The notes under the pieces: generated by a model
The model's input: the letters and a program-made list of their open reading frames with translations, nothing else
The model's database searches: none
Told to the model about the DNA's origin: nothing
Program-made: the position numbers and the translations under genes
In this document: positions 1-10,725 of the stretch, one piece after another
How positions within the stretch are numbered: position 1 is the stretch's first letter
How the letters are laid out: each line of letters begins with the position of its first letter
NCBI GenBank assembly: GCA_018873245.2
Contig: JAEMBT020000009.1
Location: 12,559,112 to 12,623,111 of the forward strand
Direction: 5' to 3'
Source: Archegozetes longisetosus
Taxonomy: Eukaryota; Arthropoda; Arachnida; Sarcoptiformes; Trhypochthoniidae
Length of the DNA stretch: 64,000 bases

Positions 1-175
1 ACAGTTGAGACAAGCATGTGAAGATTTCTTTTGTACAAATAAAAAAGTAATCTTTAAGTCAGTAATAAATGTTGACATATAAGGTGAGTTATGAGAATTA
101 GAGTTCAGAAATATAGGTTATTACAAAATATTATGATATAGGTCTAATTAGGAAACTAAGACGTTATTACAATAT
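1..175 (+). repeat. Copy 1 (cut by window edge) of a ~500-bp dispersed repeat
   Basis: This stretch matches, with scattered mismatches, the reverse complement of 6906-7078 and the forward sequence near 15870-16039. All three copies stop matching just after the motif ACAATAT, so that is the element end. The left part lies outside the window. No coding capacity is seen. It looks like a non-autonomous DNA element with very short terminal inverted repeats (ATATTG...ACAATAT). Confidence 0.75.
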
Positions 176-3100
176 TTCTTTGGAGATTAAAAAGTCAAAT
201 TTTAGAAAGATATTTTAACCTATGATTTAGCGCTTAAATAGATTTAAACTATGAGAATAGTCAAAAAAAAGAGTATAACGGACGCTATACTGGTAAGGTC
301 CGTCAATACACTTTCCAGACCCGGTAGACGATGATTAACCCAACACTTTCATGTTTAACATACATTTATATCACTTCGAGTTAAATTAATGAGTACTCAA
401 TAACTTCAGTAAATAAAAATAAGCAATTTTATGTTAAATAAGTTAAGTAAGAATGATATACAACCTCGTTTATATTGAAACATAGAATCGTAGCACAACG
501 CAATTTAGTACGATGGCGACAGGGTTCCATTAACTCGTTTCAAAAGTTACAGGTTTTATGTTTTGACTCATGTTACCGTTATTGAAATAATCTTTCAATG
601 GAAAAATGAAAGCTGTAATGCTATTATAGAACTTTTATCATCATAACAATATAATATATCATCATAACATAATTTTCAAACTTATCGAAATGCTCTTTAG
701 TGCACTACGCTAACCTTACCTTCTTATTTAATCTTCAATTTGAAAAAATTGGTTCATTTTTATATTTTTTTGTAACATTTTGTTTATATTAACTTATTTT
801 GTTGATCACTAAAACCGATTTAAAACTAGTAAAAGTGGTTTCAGTTTAAAATGGTTCTAAATTTTTACTGTACAAGAGTTTTAAAATGAGTTTTAGGTTT
901 TAAGCCCGGTTTTAGCTTTAAACCCGTTTTAAAACACACTATGCATACGGGCCTAAAAGCTTAATCTTTTGCTATAATTATAATTTGTTAAAGTTACAAA
1001 GGATCGATTAATTTAATTATTGAAATTTTCTGCGTAAAATAATTTATGCGAGTTTCAGCAAACTTAAAGGAGGTTACCCAAAGTTGTTTAATTTGCTTTG
1101 AGAGAAGTACGAATGTCATATTGTTGGGTATGGTGAGTAAAATCGAAATATTTTACCATCAATGACTGCGGTCATGAGGTATGGTCTTTTTTATCTCTTC
1201 CTCTACCCACTCGAAACGTGACCGTTCGCCGCATCGAACCGTTGCAAGAGCGATTGTCTGTTCGAGGATATTCCTCCGGAAAATCCTCTGCGGTTCATAG
1301 GCGGAACTTCGAGCTCACGTCTCACTATTATATAACTTCTCTTGCCTTTTATAGTTTTTGGCTCTCATAGTACTGTTGCTTTTGGCCAAATACAAAAATA
1401 AGGTTACACATGATCTTTTTATTGGAGGTCAGAGCAAAAGCAGCCAATCAGAATACCAATTAATATTAAAAGCTCCTTATACATTCTAAATGGAATTGAT
1501 TCACAAGGTCTCAGATCAAAACTCAAACACTCGAACTTTACGCTCTCTCGCTTATTCAGTTATAATCAATGACGACAAATTGTGGAGAATCCCCAATTTT
1601 AGAATCAGGCAACGGTCAACGGGAAAAGTCTCAAAACAACGAGCTAACTTAATTAGTATCTGATTAAGGGTTTTGAGCCTTTTAAAGGGCTGCCACCAAT
1701 TCCTCTTTCGAATTAACATAAAAGTTAGCTCGTTGTTTTGAGACTTTTCCCGTTGACCGTTGCCTGATTCTAAAATTGGGGATTCTCCACAATTTGTCGT
1801 CATTGATTATAACTGAATAAGCGAGAGAGCGTAAAGTTCGAGTGTTTGAGTTTTGATCTGAGACCTTGTGAATCAATTCCATTTAGAATGTATAAGGAGC
1901 TTTTAATATTAATTGGTATTCTGATTGGCTGCTTTTGCTCTGACCTCCAATAAAAAGATCATGTGTAACCTTATTTTTGTATTTGGCCAAAAGCAACAGT
2001 ACTATGAGAGCCAAAAACTATAAAAGGCAAGAGAAGTTATATAATAGTGAGACGTGAGCTCGAAGTTCCGCCTATGAACCGCAGAGGATTTTCCGGAGGA
2101 ATATCCTCGAACAGACAATCGCTCTTGCAACGGTTCGATGCGGCGAACGGTCACGTTTCGAGTGGGTAGAGGAAGAGATAAAAAAGACCATACCTCATGA
2201 CCGCAGTCATTGATGGTAAAATATTTCGATTTTACTCACCATACCCAACAATATGACATTCGTACTTCTCTCAAAGCAAATTAAACAACTTTGGGTAACC
2301 TCCTTTAAGTTTGCTGAAACTCGCATAAATTATTTTACGCAGAAAATTTCAATAATTAAATTAATCGATCCTTTGTAACTTTAACAAATTATAATTATAG
2401 CAAAAGATTAAGCTTTTAGGCCCGTATGCATAGTGTGTTTTAAAACGGGTTTAAAGCTAAAACCGGGCTTAAAACCTAAAACTCATTTTAAAACTCTTGT
2501 ACAGTAAAAATTTAGAACCATTTTAAACTGAAACCACTTTTACTAGTTTTAAATCGGTTTTAGTGATCAACAAAATAAGTTAATATAAACAAAATGTTAC
2601 AAAAAAATATAAAAATGAACCAATTTTTTCAAATTGAAGATTAAATAAGAAGGTAAGGTTAGCGTAGTGCACTAAAGAGCATTTCGATAAGTTTGAAAAT
2701 TATGTTATGATGATATATTATATTGTTATGATGATAAAAGTTCTATAATAGCATTACAGCTTTCATTTTTCCATTGAAAGATTATTTCAATAACGGTAAC
2801 ATGAGTCAAAACATAAAACCTGTAACTTTTGAAACGAGTTAATGGAACCCCTGTCGCCATCGTACTAAATTGCGTTGTGCTACGATTCTATGTTTCAATA
2901 TAAACGAGGTTGTATATCATTCTTACTTAACTTATTTAACATAAAATTGCTTATTTTTATTTACTGAAGTTATTGAGTACTCATTAATTTAACTCGAAGT
3001 GATATAAATGTATGTTAAACATGAAAGTGTTGGGTTAATCATCGTCTACCGGGTCTGGAAAGTGTATTGACGGACCTTACCAGTATAGCGTCCGTTATAC

Positions 3101-3202
3101 TCTTTTTTTTGACTATTCTCATAGTTTAAATCTATTTAAGCGCTAAATCATAGGTTAAAATATCTTTCTAAAATTTGACTTTTTAATCTCCAAAGAAATA
3201 TT
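171..3202. repeat. Nearly perfect 3-kb palindrome, arms ~1.48 kb
   Basis: Positions 171-1650 are the reverse complement of 1722-3202, with a 71-bp spacer at 1651-1721. The only difference I noticed is a single-base length change in a C run (right arm near 2849, left arm near 523). Each arm holds a GC-richer patch with TATAAAAGG-like boxes (about 2018-2026 on + and the mirror near 1347-1355 on -) pointing away from the centre. No long ORF is present; the 60-80 aa ORFs mirror each other across the centre. It could be a recent foldback element, an inverted duplication or an assembly artefact. Confidence 0.93.
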
Positions 3203-3267
3203 CTCTAGCCTTTCGGGGAATATAATAAAATTTCAAAGATGAAAGTATAAGGAGTAAAATGGTGTAA

Positions 3268-3709
3268 ATAATACTTTTCGATATAATAAAACTCTTAACC
3301 AATTAGGTAGTAATATTTAATTAGTTTGCAATTCATTCTCGTTCTATTAATCGACAACAATACAAACTTCATAGTGTTTCACAATATTTTAACATAGAAG
3401 AGCGAAACATTTAGGAAAAACATTGAGAAACATAAACGTTATCACAATAATTGGTAAATATTCATATTACTGATTGTCACATTTAAATAATCGTGGGAAG
3501 TGGAACATATAGTGCACTTAGCTTATTAGAATATTCGTCGGATAACTATACATGTCCGTAATATCTGACCTCTTATGATACGTGAACAAGTTGTTACGAC
3601 TAATTGATGGGAAAAATAACTTCAGTTTCGATTAATACAACGATAATGAATTGCAAACTAATTAAATATTACTACCTAACTAGTTAAGAGTTTTATTATT
3701 TCGAAATGT
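3268..3709. repeat. MITE-like element with ~62-bp inverted ends
   Basis: Positions 3268-3330 and 3647-3709 are inverted copies with about three mismatches, bounding a 442-bp element. Inside, about 3355-3425 resembles 15620-15695 of the ~500-bp dispersed repeat, including the motif AGAAGAGCGAAA. So this looks like another partial or recombined family member. No coding capacity. Confidence 0.75.
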
Positions 3710-3795
3710 TTGAAAATTATGATGTGATTATATTGCTCATCTGGTGATTGACGTGCAGAGGAATATCTGACGTAAATATTCATTTAAGCACTGAA

Positions 3796-3802
3796 TATAA
3801 AT
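3796..3802 (+). promoter_or_regulatory. TATA box of the cysteine-rich peptide gene
   Basis: TATAAAT lies 56-62 bp upstream of the ATG at 3858. An arthropod-type initiator-like TCAGTA follows at 3817-3822. This spacing gives a 5' UTR of roughly 40 nt. The TATA and initiator pairing is seen directly; transcription is inferred. Confidence 0.55.
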
Positions 3803-3857
3803 ACTCTAGGTTTGTGTCAGTAGAAAGCATTTTCTTTTCAGATTAAAGAAAGTAATC

Positions 3858-4316
3858 ATGTTTATTTTTAAAATAATTTGCTTGCTTCTTTTAGTATCTT
3901 TGTCAGTGAATGGCAATTCTGATGATGGTTCGTCAGTTCAAACTCTAAAATTCATTGGAGATATGGTTTTAGCTAATAGTAGACAGCAAAACGAACTAGA
4001 GAGAAATGAAGTACAAGAAAGCGACGACCAATTGGCAATTGACTCAACAGTGCAAAGAAAGGATAACAAACTGATGGATGTAAACGTAGATTCATTTAAG
4101 AAAGTAGCTAATTCAAGAGAAAAGCTATTCAAGCCTCTTAAGCTGGGTCATGCAAGATTAGAAAATAAGGTTCGAGCTTTGGGGGAAACAAAATCTAGTT
4201 TTATCCACCATTCAAACTTAGATTTGAAAAGCGACAGTTGTGGGACTTTATGCCTTTCATCTAATCAATGTGGATCACCATGCCTCCGTTGTAGGGCGCT
4301 TTTTTGCAGTGCATAA
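3858..4316 (+). CDS. Small secreted cysteine-rich peptide precursor (six-cysteine C-terminus)
   Basis: A single-exon 152-aa ORF. Residues 1-19 form a clear signal peptide (MFIFKIICLLLLVSLSVNG). Residues 20-124 are hydrophilic and cysteine-free, like a propeptide, and the last ~28 residues carry six cysteines at 128, 132, 138, 142, 145 and 150 (spacing C-3-C-5-C-3-C-2-C-4-C). The signal/pro/cysteine-knot layout is that of secreted knottin-like peptides, whose members include venom peptides, protease inhibitors and antimicrobial peptides; which of these applies cannot be told here. A TATA box and initiator precede it, and AATAAA follows at about 4369. It lies between transposon fragments yet is intact. 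I do not recognise an orthologue. Confidence 0.7.
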   Translation: MFIFKIICLLLLVSLSVNGNSDDGSSVQTLKFIGDMVLANSRQQNELERNEVQESDDQLAIDSTVQRKDNKLMDVNVDSFKKVANSREKLFKPLKLGHARLENKVRALGETKSSFIHHSNLDLKSDSCGTLCLSSNQCGSPCLRCRALFCSA

Positions 4317-4728
4317 CGATATATAGAGCTTAAAAATTGCTTAGAATGCATTTTTTCGTAATTCAGAATAAAATGATTATTCAATGAAAAAGTCCCCAAA
4401 AAGTCTCCATTTAGTAAAGGTCATATTTACGGTACGCCCTCGATAGTTGAGTATACTATTTGTGCTAGCTCTCCGCAAAAAAGCAATAATTTATGAAGAT
4501 AAAATGAATAATAGGTGAGAATAACAATAGTATTTGGATAAACTTTCGAAAGCCCTCAGAGTGATCTAGAAGTGAAACCTAGATATATTCTGATAGGGAG
4601 TGACCACCAGAGGTCATGTACACAATATTGAGTGACGAGCCTCTAGGTTCGGGATTAGTACCGAAAAACGCCCAAATCGAACTTAATTTTTCGCCTCATT
4701 ACTGAATCACTAATAATAAGCAGTAAAA
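4317..4728. other. Spacer without a recognised gene
   Basis: It holds the AATAAA polyadenylation motif for the upstream gene at about 4369. Otherwise it is non-coding AT-rich sequence running up to the truncated end of the Tc1 relic. No other feature seen. Confidence 0.5.
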
Positions 4729-5373
4729 TCAAAGGTTCGGTGACTTCTTCAGAACCCTTTTTACCGTGCTCGGATGGTAAGACAATTGAAGGGTTGTCTT
4801 AATCTTGGTGGCCGACGTCCCGGTGTTGGTAGCGCAGCGCAGAATCCGCCGTTCATCGCGTGGAGTCACTTTGGGAGGCCTTCCTGAACGTTTCTTCCTG
4901 CCGCAGTCTTCAGGATTGGCCAAGTAGTAGTCCACAGCACACTTCAACCTTCCAATCGCAGCCGCTATCTTCCGCCGAGTCATACCGGTTTTGTGTAGAG
5001 CCGCGATTTGGCCGCGCTTGTGTTCGGTCAACTCCTTGGCCATAGGCATGGTTAAGATTTAGACTCAAGTACAAAATATATAGCAAATAATATACAAATA
5101 TATATAAATTACAGTTTTCAATCAAGTACTGTAATTTTTATTAACGTTAGATCTAAGAAACCAGAATGTAACTAACCGGCCTAATACTTTTGCACACACC
5201 TGATATCAAATTTTTCTGTCGCGCTCGTTAATCCGGCGCCGGATTAACGCAAATTTTGTGAATGAGTCACAGTTGCAATCCTTAACATATTTACTAAGCG
5301 CAATTTACTTAAAATATACTTTTTAAAATGAATTTTTAAAAATATGTTGGCCTAATATTTATGAGCTGCACTG
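4729..5373 (-). mobile_element. Truncated Tc1-like transposon with IR/DR-type terminus
   Basis: On the minus strand 4729-5049 encodes 106 aa beginning MPMAKELTEHKRGQIAALHK, followed by a helix-turn-helix stretch and the hook-like GRPPKVTPRDERRILR. This is the paired-like DNA-binding half of a Tc1 transposase (full length about 340 aa). The DDE catalytic half is absent. Upstream are two related terminal motifs ending in ATTAGGCC on the minus strand: an outer one at about 5350-5373 bordered by TA, and an inner one near 5178-5205. They are about 170 bp apart, as in elements with IR/DR ends. The partner terminus is missing, so this is a dead 5' fragment. Confidence 0.8.
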
Positions 5374-6905
5374 TATGTCCAAACAAGTCGTTACTGAATC
5401 CAATGCATCATATGATACCAACAGGCATAAAATTTTACAAGCTCTAATAATTACTTTATTCTAAGTATTAGAATATAAATTTTCAATAAATTGTGTAGAA
5501 GTCACAGATTGTATGATTGCAAAACAATGCCGCTATAGTTTATTTAAAGTGCAAAATACAATAATTCATTAGTTCACGATGATTTCATTTATCGTAAAGA
5601 ACGAGCAACACTAGACAAAGTAGTTGAAGGCGCGTTGTACATGATTCAACGAAATATGTAGGAAAAAGCCATGCCTCGGATGATGAAAATGTCATTAAAT
5701 TAAGTCCTTAATCATATGTCTAATGCAGCAATTATTGTGGCACGATGCGCCATCAATGCAACAAAACAAACTGCATTAACTCAAGCGACCACAAATCAAG
5801 TCTTGACTCAAGGAAGTTCAGGAATGCCTGAATCAATAGCAGGACAAATACCACCAACAGGTTCACCAAACTAACTATTCAACCATATCATATAAACCAG
5901 AGTAAACCACCACCAAATCCACAAAATTCACTAGAATTACTAATTCTACATGCGTTCACAGTAACTATAAATGGAGAGTAATTTTTACTTTTCGATAGCA
6001 AACTAGCGGGTGACAAAACTCTACTTTTTACGACAAATCAAAATCTTCTCCCATCACAATCTCAGGATTGGCACGCACATAGAACATTTAAACTACATCT
6101 TCTCTCTACACAACTCATGGTGTAAGACATCATAATGTTATCTCATCAACTTTTGTTTTGATGCCAAACATGATTTATGGAATCTATTGTCTTGTTCTAT
6201 TATTTTTGCATGCTTTGATAAGTAGTAAATTAGACGAAGTACTTTCCCCCAGATACCAAAGTTTGTCCAAAACAAGACTCAAGACTGGACGCAAAAGGAT
6301 GGCTACGAAAGTTGATCTATTCATTTGACTCTATGCTTACATTAGTGTCCGATACGATAGTTCGAGAGTGTCGATCTCGACCGACAATTCTAGCTCTAGA
6401 TCCTGACCTAAAGAATTGGGGTCTCTGGCGAAACTCTCGAAACCATTTCCTCATACACTCGTTTGTTATAGACTTCAGTGATAAAACTGTAAGGCAGTTA
6501 CGTACTTGTGCTTTAAACACAAAATAATGATTCGTTGACTGAACGAAGTGACGTTATCTACAAATTTAAAAGAGATAAAATATAACTTATTTACGAAAAA
6601 CAAAGTGTTTCAAACAATAGATAAGTTAAAAAGAGTATCAATTCATTCTATGACCGAATTGTTAACCATTACTTTATTAATAAGAGATAAACATTTATTT
6701 CTCAACTGAAGTAATATATAGTTGTCTTAACTAATCAATAATTGATAAAAGGTCGTTTAACATTATTTTCATTCAACTTATGGTTTGGCTGATTATCAAA
6801 GGTCTTGAAAAATATGACTTCTTTGTTTCTGTTTTGAATATTATTTAAATCCAATTGAGACAAGTTGAGAAAATGGTTAGTTGAATGTGGAACAAGTATA
6901 GTGGT
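5374..6905. other. Non-coding spacer, probably old transposon debris
   Basis: AT-rich sequence without a convincing gene. A short open stretch near 5716-5875 is rich in Gln, Thr and Ala but has no domain. ORFs of 67-71 aa on both strands around 6312-6527 overlap each other and show no family signal. Confidence 0.45.
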
Positions 6906-7404
6906 ATATTGTAATAACGTCTAAGTTTCTTAATTAGATCTATACCAAAATACTTTTGTAATAACCTATATTGCTAAATTAATTTTCATAACTCACCGTA
7001 TATGTCAACATTTATTACCGATCTAAAGATTACTTTTTGTTTGTACAAAAGAAATCTTCACATGCTTGTCTCAACTGTACAAGTTATGAAGACAGCTGAG
7101 AGTAAGCATATTTCAACTCTTAAAACCTACCTAAGTATGTCCTAGTTAAACAATCTCCCAATCCTAGCTTAATGTGCTATTGACCTTAAAAGGTTTAGTC
7201 TATCATTGTAAAACATTTTCTAATTTAACCCGCCTATTGTTCCTATAAAATGTCGTGTTTTTCTTAAATTTTTCGCTCTTTACTCCAGTGTTAAAATCCT
7301 GTGAAATCTTATGTAATTTGTATTGTGGTTATGTTAAATAAAGTGCTTATATTTTAAATTTGATTTCATACACGCTCCTATTAAAGATCCAGACTTTACA
7401 ATAT
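6906..7404 (-). repeat. Copy 2 of the ~500-bp dispersed repeat
   Basis: This is a full-length copy inverted relative to copies 1 and 3. It begins ATATTGTAAT and ends CTTTACAATAT, matching the ends of 15534-16039 read backwards. It carries the shared block with ACACGCTCCTAT near 7370 and GCTCTTTACTCC near 7276. No ORF was noted in it. It abuts the decayed hAT transposase on its right. Confidence 0.8.
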
Positions 7405-9017
7405 CACACAGGATAAGGATGTTTGAGCAGGCGACAGACCTGCCATCCTATGCCTAAGGGATGAGTAGAGAACAAGAGAGAGCCATCAGCTATGCCGGGC
7501 AGATTATTAAGCGAGGCAAATATGAATACAATGATTATATGAATGATGAATATAATAAAATAATAAAACTTCAAAATTAGAAATTGGGAAATTGACTGAA
7601 AACATTGAATTTCCATTCAACGAACAAAATCAGCCACTAATACAAGAAAACAGCTCAAAAAAGCAACTAATAACAAAACAACTAAACTCTCAAGTAATCA
7701 ATAAATTCTACTCTGAAGCTCTAAAGCAAGACAAAACTGACTAAATTGATACCAAAATGTCCTCTTATGTCATAACTATTTATCCCAAAAATCAAAATTC
7801 TGAGAAGACTGAGGCAGCGGTTCCAATCAAAAAGAAACCAAAGATTATAATTTATAACGTATCGAAAGATGTATAAATCACTCATCAATTTAGATCTAGA
7901 TACTGGCAAAGTTACAGCATTCGTAAGCGATAACGCAAGTTACATGATTAAAGCATACGAAGATCTTGAAGATCTTGAAGTTATTTGACCTAGCTCTATT
8001 CATACATCATGTTGTTCACATATACTTAATTTAGTGGAAGAAACTTTTCGTAACTCGTGCTGTTTATGGCGAAAATGAAATCATTTTCAAGAAGTTTAGA
8101 TCACGGTAAAGAATCTTTTCAAACTTGTAATAAATCATTGCCCAAGATTTGCTTAACTGGATGAAATTCGTGTTTAGAGGCGATTATCAAACAACGAATT
8201 GTTCGACGATTACATGAATTTGATTGAAAATTTGTTTAAAGGGAAAGTCAATTCTCCACTTGCCGTAATATTGAAGCAAATAATAGAAAACCAACTATTA
8301 ATCTACAAATCCAACTCATTTCAACTATTGCTAAACCTGTTATTAGTGCGATTTCTCGTTCTCAACAACAAGAGCTATTGTGTACTGAGATTTATAAATG
8401 CACTCAAGATTCGATGGCTCTTATTCGCGAAATTTATGTCGATATTTATTCAAATGATGAATATCTCAAGGAATCGATTGAACAACTCATTTGAGTAGCA
8501 ATGAGATTTCAGAATTCAAACAATCTTTAATCGATGGTTTGAACCAAACTCTACTCAAACTTGAAATGTGTCGTGATTTCGGTAAAGAATGTGGAATAAG
8601 TTTTCTCAAAACAATGCAATTGTTTGATCCAAATAGAGGAAACACGTTATTTGTTCATTTGAAGAAGCGTTTAATAGTTTAGCTTCAATTCCCAAATTCA
8701 GGTCTGTGATCAAATCAAATAATCTACTAATAGTTTCAACTTTCGACTGAGTTTAAGGACTGCTGTGAATCAGTCGAAGTATATGTAAAGCCAGAAAACT
8801 CGAAACGAACATGTATATTGCCAACTATCGGGAATCGAATTATGAGAATTGGAGATAATTAGCACCTCTGGTTTATAAATATCTATTCATTACGACTTCA
8901 AATACAGACATTGAGAGATCCTTTAGTTGCTTCAATGATATCTTTAGAGATAAAAGAAGACGTCTCTCAGAGGACAATCTAAAACATTTAACATCACTTT
9001 ATTATAATTCAATATGA
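7405..9017 (+). pseudogene. Decayed hAT-family transposase
   Basis: Conceptual translation in shifting frames recovers hAT landmarks in the right order. VSDNASYMIKA near 7920-7955 carries the catalytic Asp block. CCSHILNLVEE near 8007-8042 carries the C..H motif. IERSFSCFNDIF followed by RRRLSEDNL near 8910-8985 is the C-terminal dimerisation domain, ending at a TGA near 9015-9017. Several stops and frame changes separate these blocks, so the gene is dead. ORFs of 99 and 63 aa at 8199-8498 and 8491-8682 are fragments of the same coding region. The N-terminal BED zinc finger was not found. Confidence 0.78.
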
Positions 9018-10279
9018 GAAATCTTGTATTAATAAATAGAAATGGGTTTCTTATTTTAATTGTGCTAAATTTGAATTTATTTGCAATTTACAGTAGTCAG
9101 ACATGAAAATTGTTTAAATTTAGTCAAATATTAATCAAATGATTGATTAGTAGGTAGTCAAATAATTTCAACTTTTACTCAAGTAATTCCGACATTATTG
9201 TCGAACAAATACTAAAATAATTTGATTGTTTTGAATCATATACCTTTCGACCTTTGCTTATGTATTAATTTTAATTGTGCTTTCTGAGAAAAATAGGTTT
9301 CAAAGTTGATTCTACAAGCCTCACAAATAATGGATCAAGACGACTTTGGGAAACAACCTCATAAGGACAAGAATGATTTATTTTCAGAACAAATTGAATA
9401 AAAAAACAATTCTACTAATGATAAAGTGTATTAAATATTTGAAGTGATTAGATTAGTTATTGAAATCTAAATATTGATTACATTATAAGAGTTTAATGGA
9501 TCTGGGTCAAAAAATCAAAGACCACAAGACCAATAAAATAAAGGATAATGTCGGCACGAATAAAATAACAGTGAACTAATGGATTAAAATTTTCATAAAT
9601 ATTACTTTTTACGATCATAATAGCTTTTATGACGATCAAGCTTTTCTATCAGTGACTGGTGCATCCTAAGTAGAGCCCCAAACGAGATTTGCGCATTGCG
9701 TGAGTCGGACTAAGAATTTTAAGTGCAGGACGGAAGGGACTCTCTATCAAGTGCATTTTCGCGATTCCCGGAACTTTCGCACTCTGAAAGTACTCTCATA
9801 TTGATATCGAATAGAGACTTAAAGCATATTTGTCTACAAGTATTAAGTCACACATATATTCAATTATATAGAATATCAACATTTAATAACATTGTTGTGA
9901 CGAAATTCTAACGAAATTGTTGTAATCAAATTAGAGGTGATCTAAATATATTTAGGTTATTTTGAGTTAAATTATTCGTTGAATAAATACATAAATGGAT
10001 GTCTAATGAAAGCTAAAAAGTCAAGAAGTTTTGATTGAAAAATAATGAACAAAACCTACTAGATCAAAATTCAATTCAAATAAAATACTTCAAGTTAAAG
10101 AAATTTTGGTTTTGGGGGTTTGGCTTAGACTGATAGACGCACTTAAAGTTATTTAGACCCACTTAAGGTCAATAAGTTTATGTTTATTAGATCTAGTTAT
10201 GACTTATATAAGTAACTAAAAGATATATGGATTTCAATTTATTTGATTAAAATGAATTATTCAATCGAATTTTGACTGC
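9018..10279. other. Spacer without a recognised gene
   Basis: AT-rich sequence downstream of the hAT relic. The only ORFs are short (62 aa or less) with no domain. Nothing further is supported. Confidence 0.45.
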
Positions 10280-10725
10280 GGGAATAGCGAGAAGAGACGT
10301 GACGGAAGCGGGGCTGAACGAATAAGGGAGAGAAACTGAACTTTAGCGGGAGCCTTATAGGGGAAGGTCTGAGCTCTAACAGGAATGGGGAGGGATGGAC
10401 TAAACTTTAGTAGGAGAGGGACTGAGTTGTCGCGGGAGTGGGTCGGGACGGGATTGAACCGTTATGGTAGCGGAACGAGACTGGGCGGAACTGAACTTTA
10501 TCGGGAGCCTTACGGAAGAGGAACTAAGACCTTGCGGGAGCGGCGAGGGATTGGACTCTTGCTGAAGCGCAAGAGAGACGGGATGGGACTTAACCCTCAC
10601 GCAAGTGGCGTTGGACTGTTGCTGGCGTGAGTCGGGACAGGATTGAACCATTATGGGAGTGGGGCCAGACTGTTGCTGGACCGTGAGAGTGACGGGAAGG
10701 GACGGAAATTGATATTTATCAATGG
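10280..10725. repeat. G-rich degenerate minisatellite, strand-asymmetric
   Basis: The plus strand changes abruptly to purine- and G-rich sequence with recurrent blocks such as GGGAGT, GGGACGGGATT and ACTGAACTTTA.CGGGAGCC. Two longer blocks, near 10435-10480 and 10625-10670, share GTCGGGACNGGATTGAACC. It stands out sharply from its AT-rich surroundings. The minus strand of this tract is read as the cytoplasmic tail of the ionotropic receptor gene. Runs of GGG every few bases give quadruplex potential. Confidence 0.8.

Noticed and set aside
1552..1882. Minus-strand ORFs of 83 and 66 aa
   Set aside because: They lie across the palindrome centre and are mirror by-products of the arms without any domain.
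5716..5875. Gln/Thr-rich open stretch, possible retroelement gag piece
   Set aside because: No zinc knuckle, no neighbouring pol domains and too short to assign.
1..7078. A single 7-kb transposon bounded by the inverted repeats at 1-175 and 6906-7078
   Set aside because: The third copy at 15534-16039 shows the repeat is a free-standing ~500-bp element, so the inverted pair need not bound one unit.
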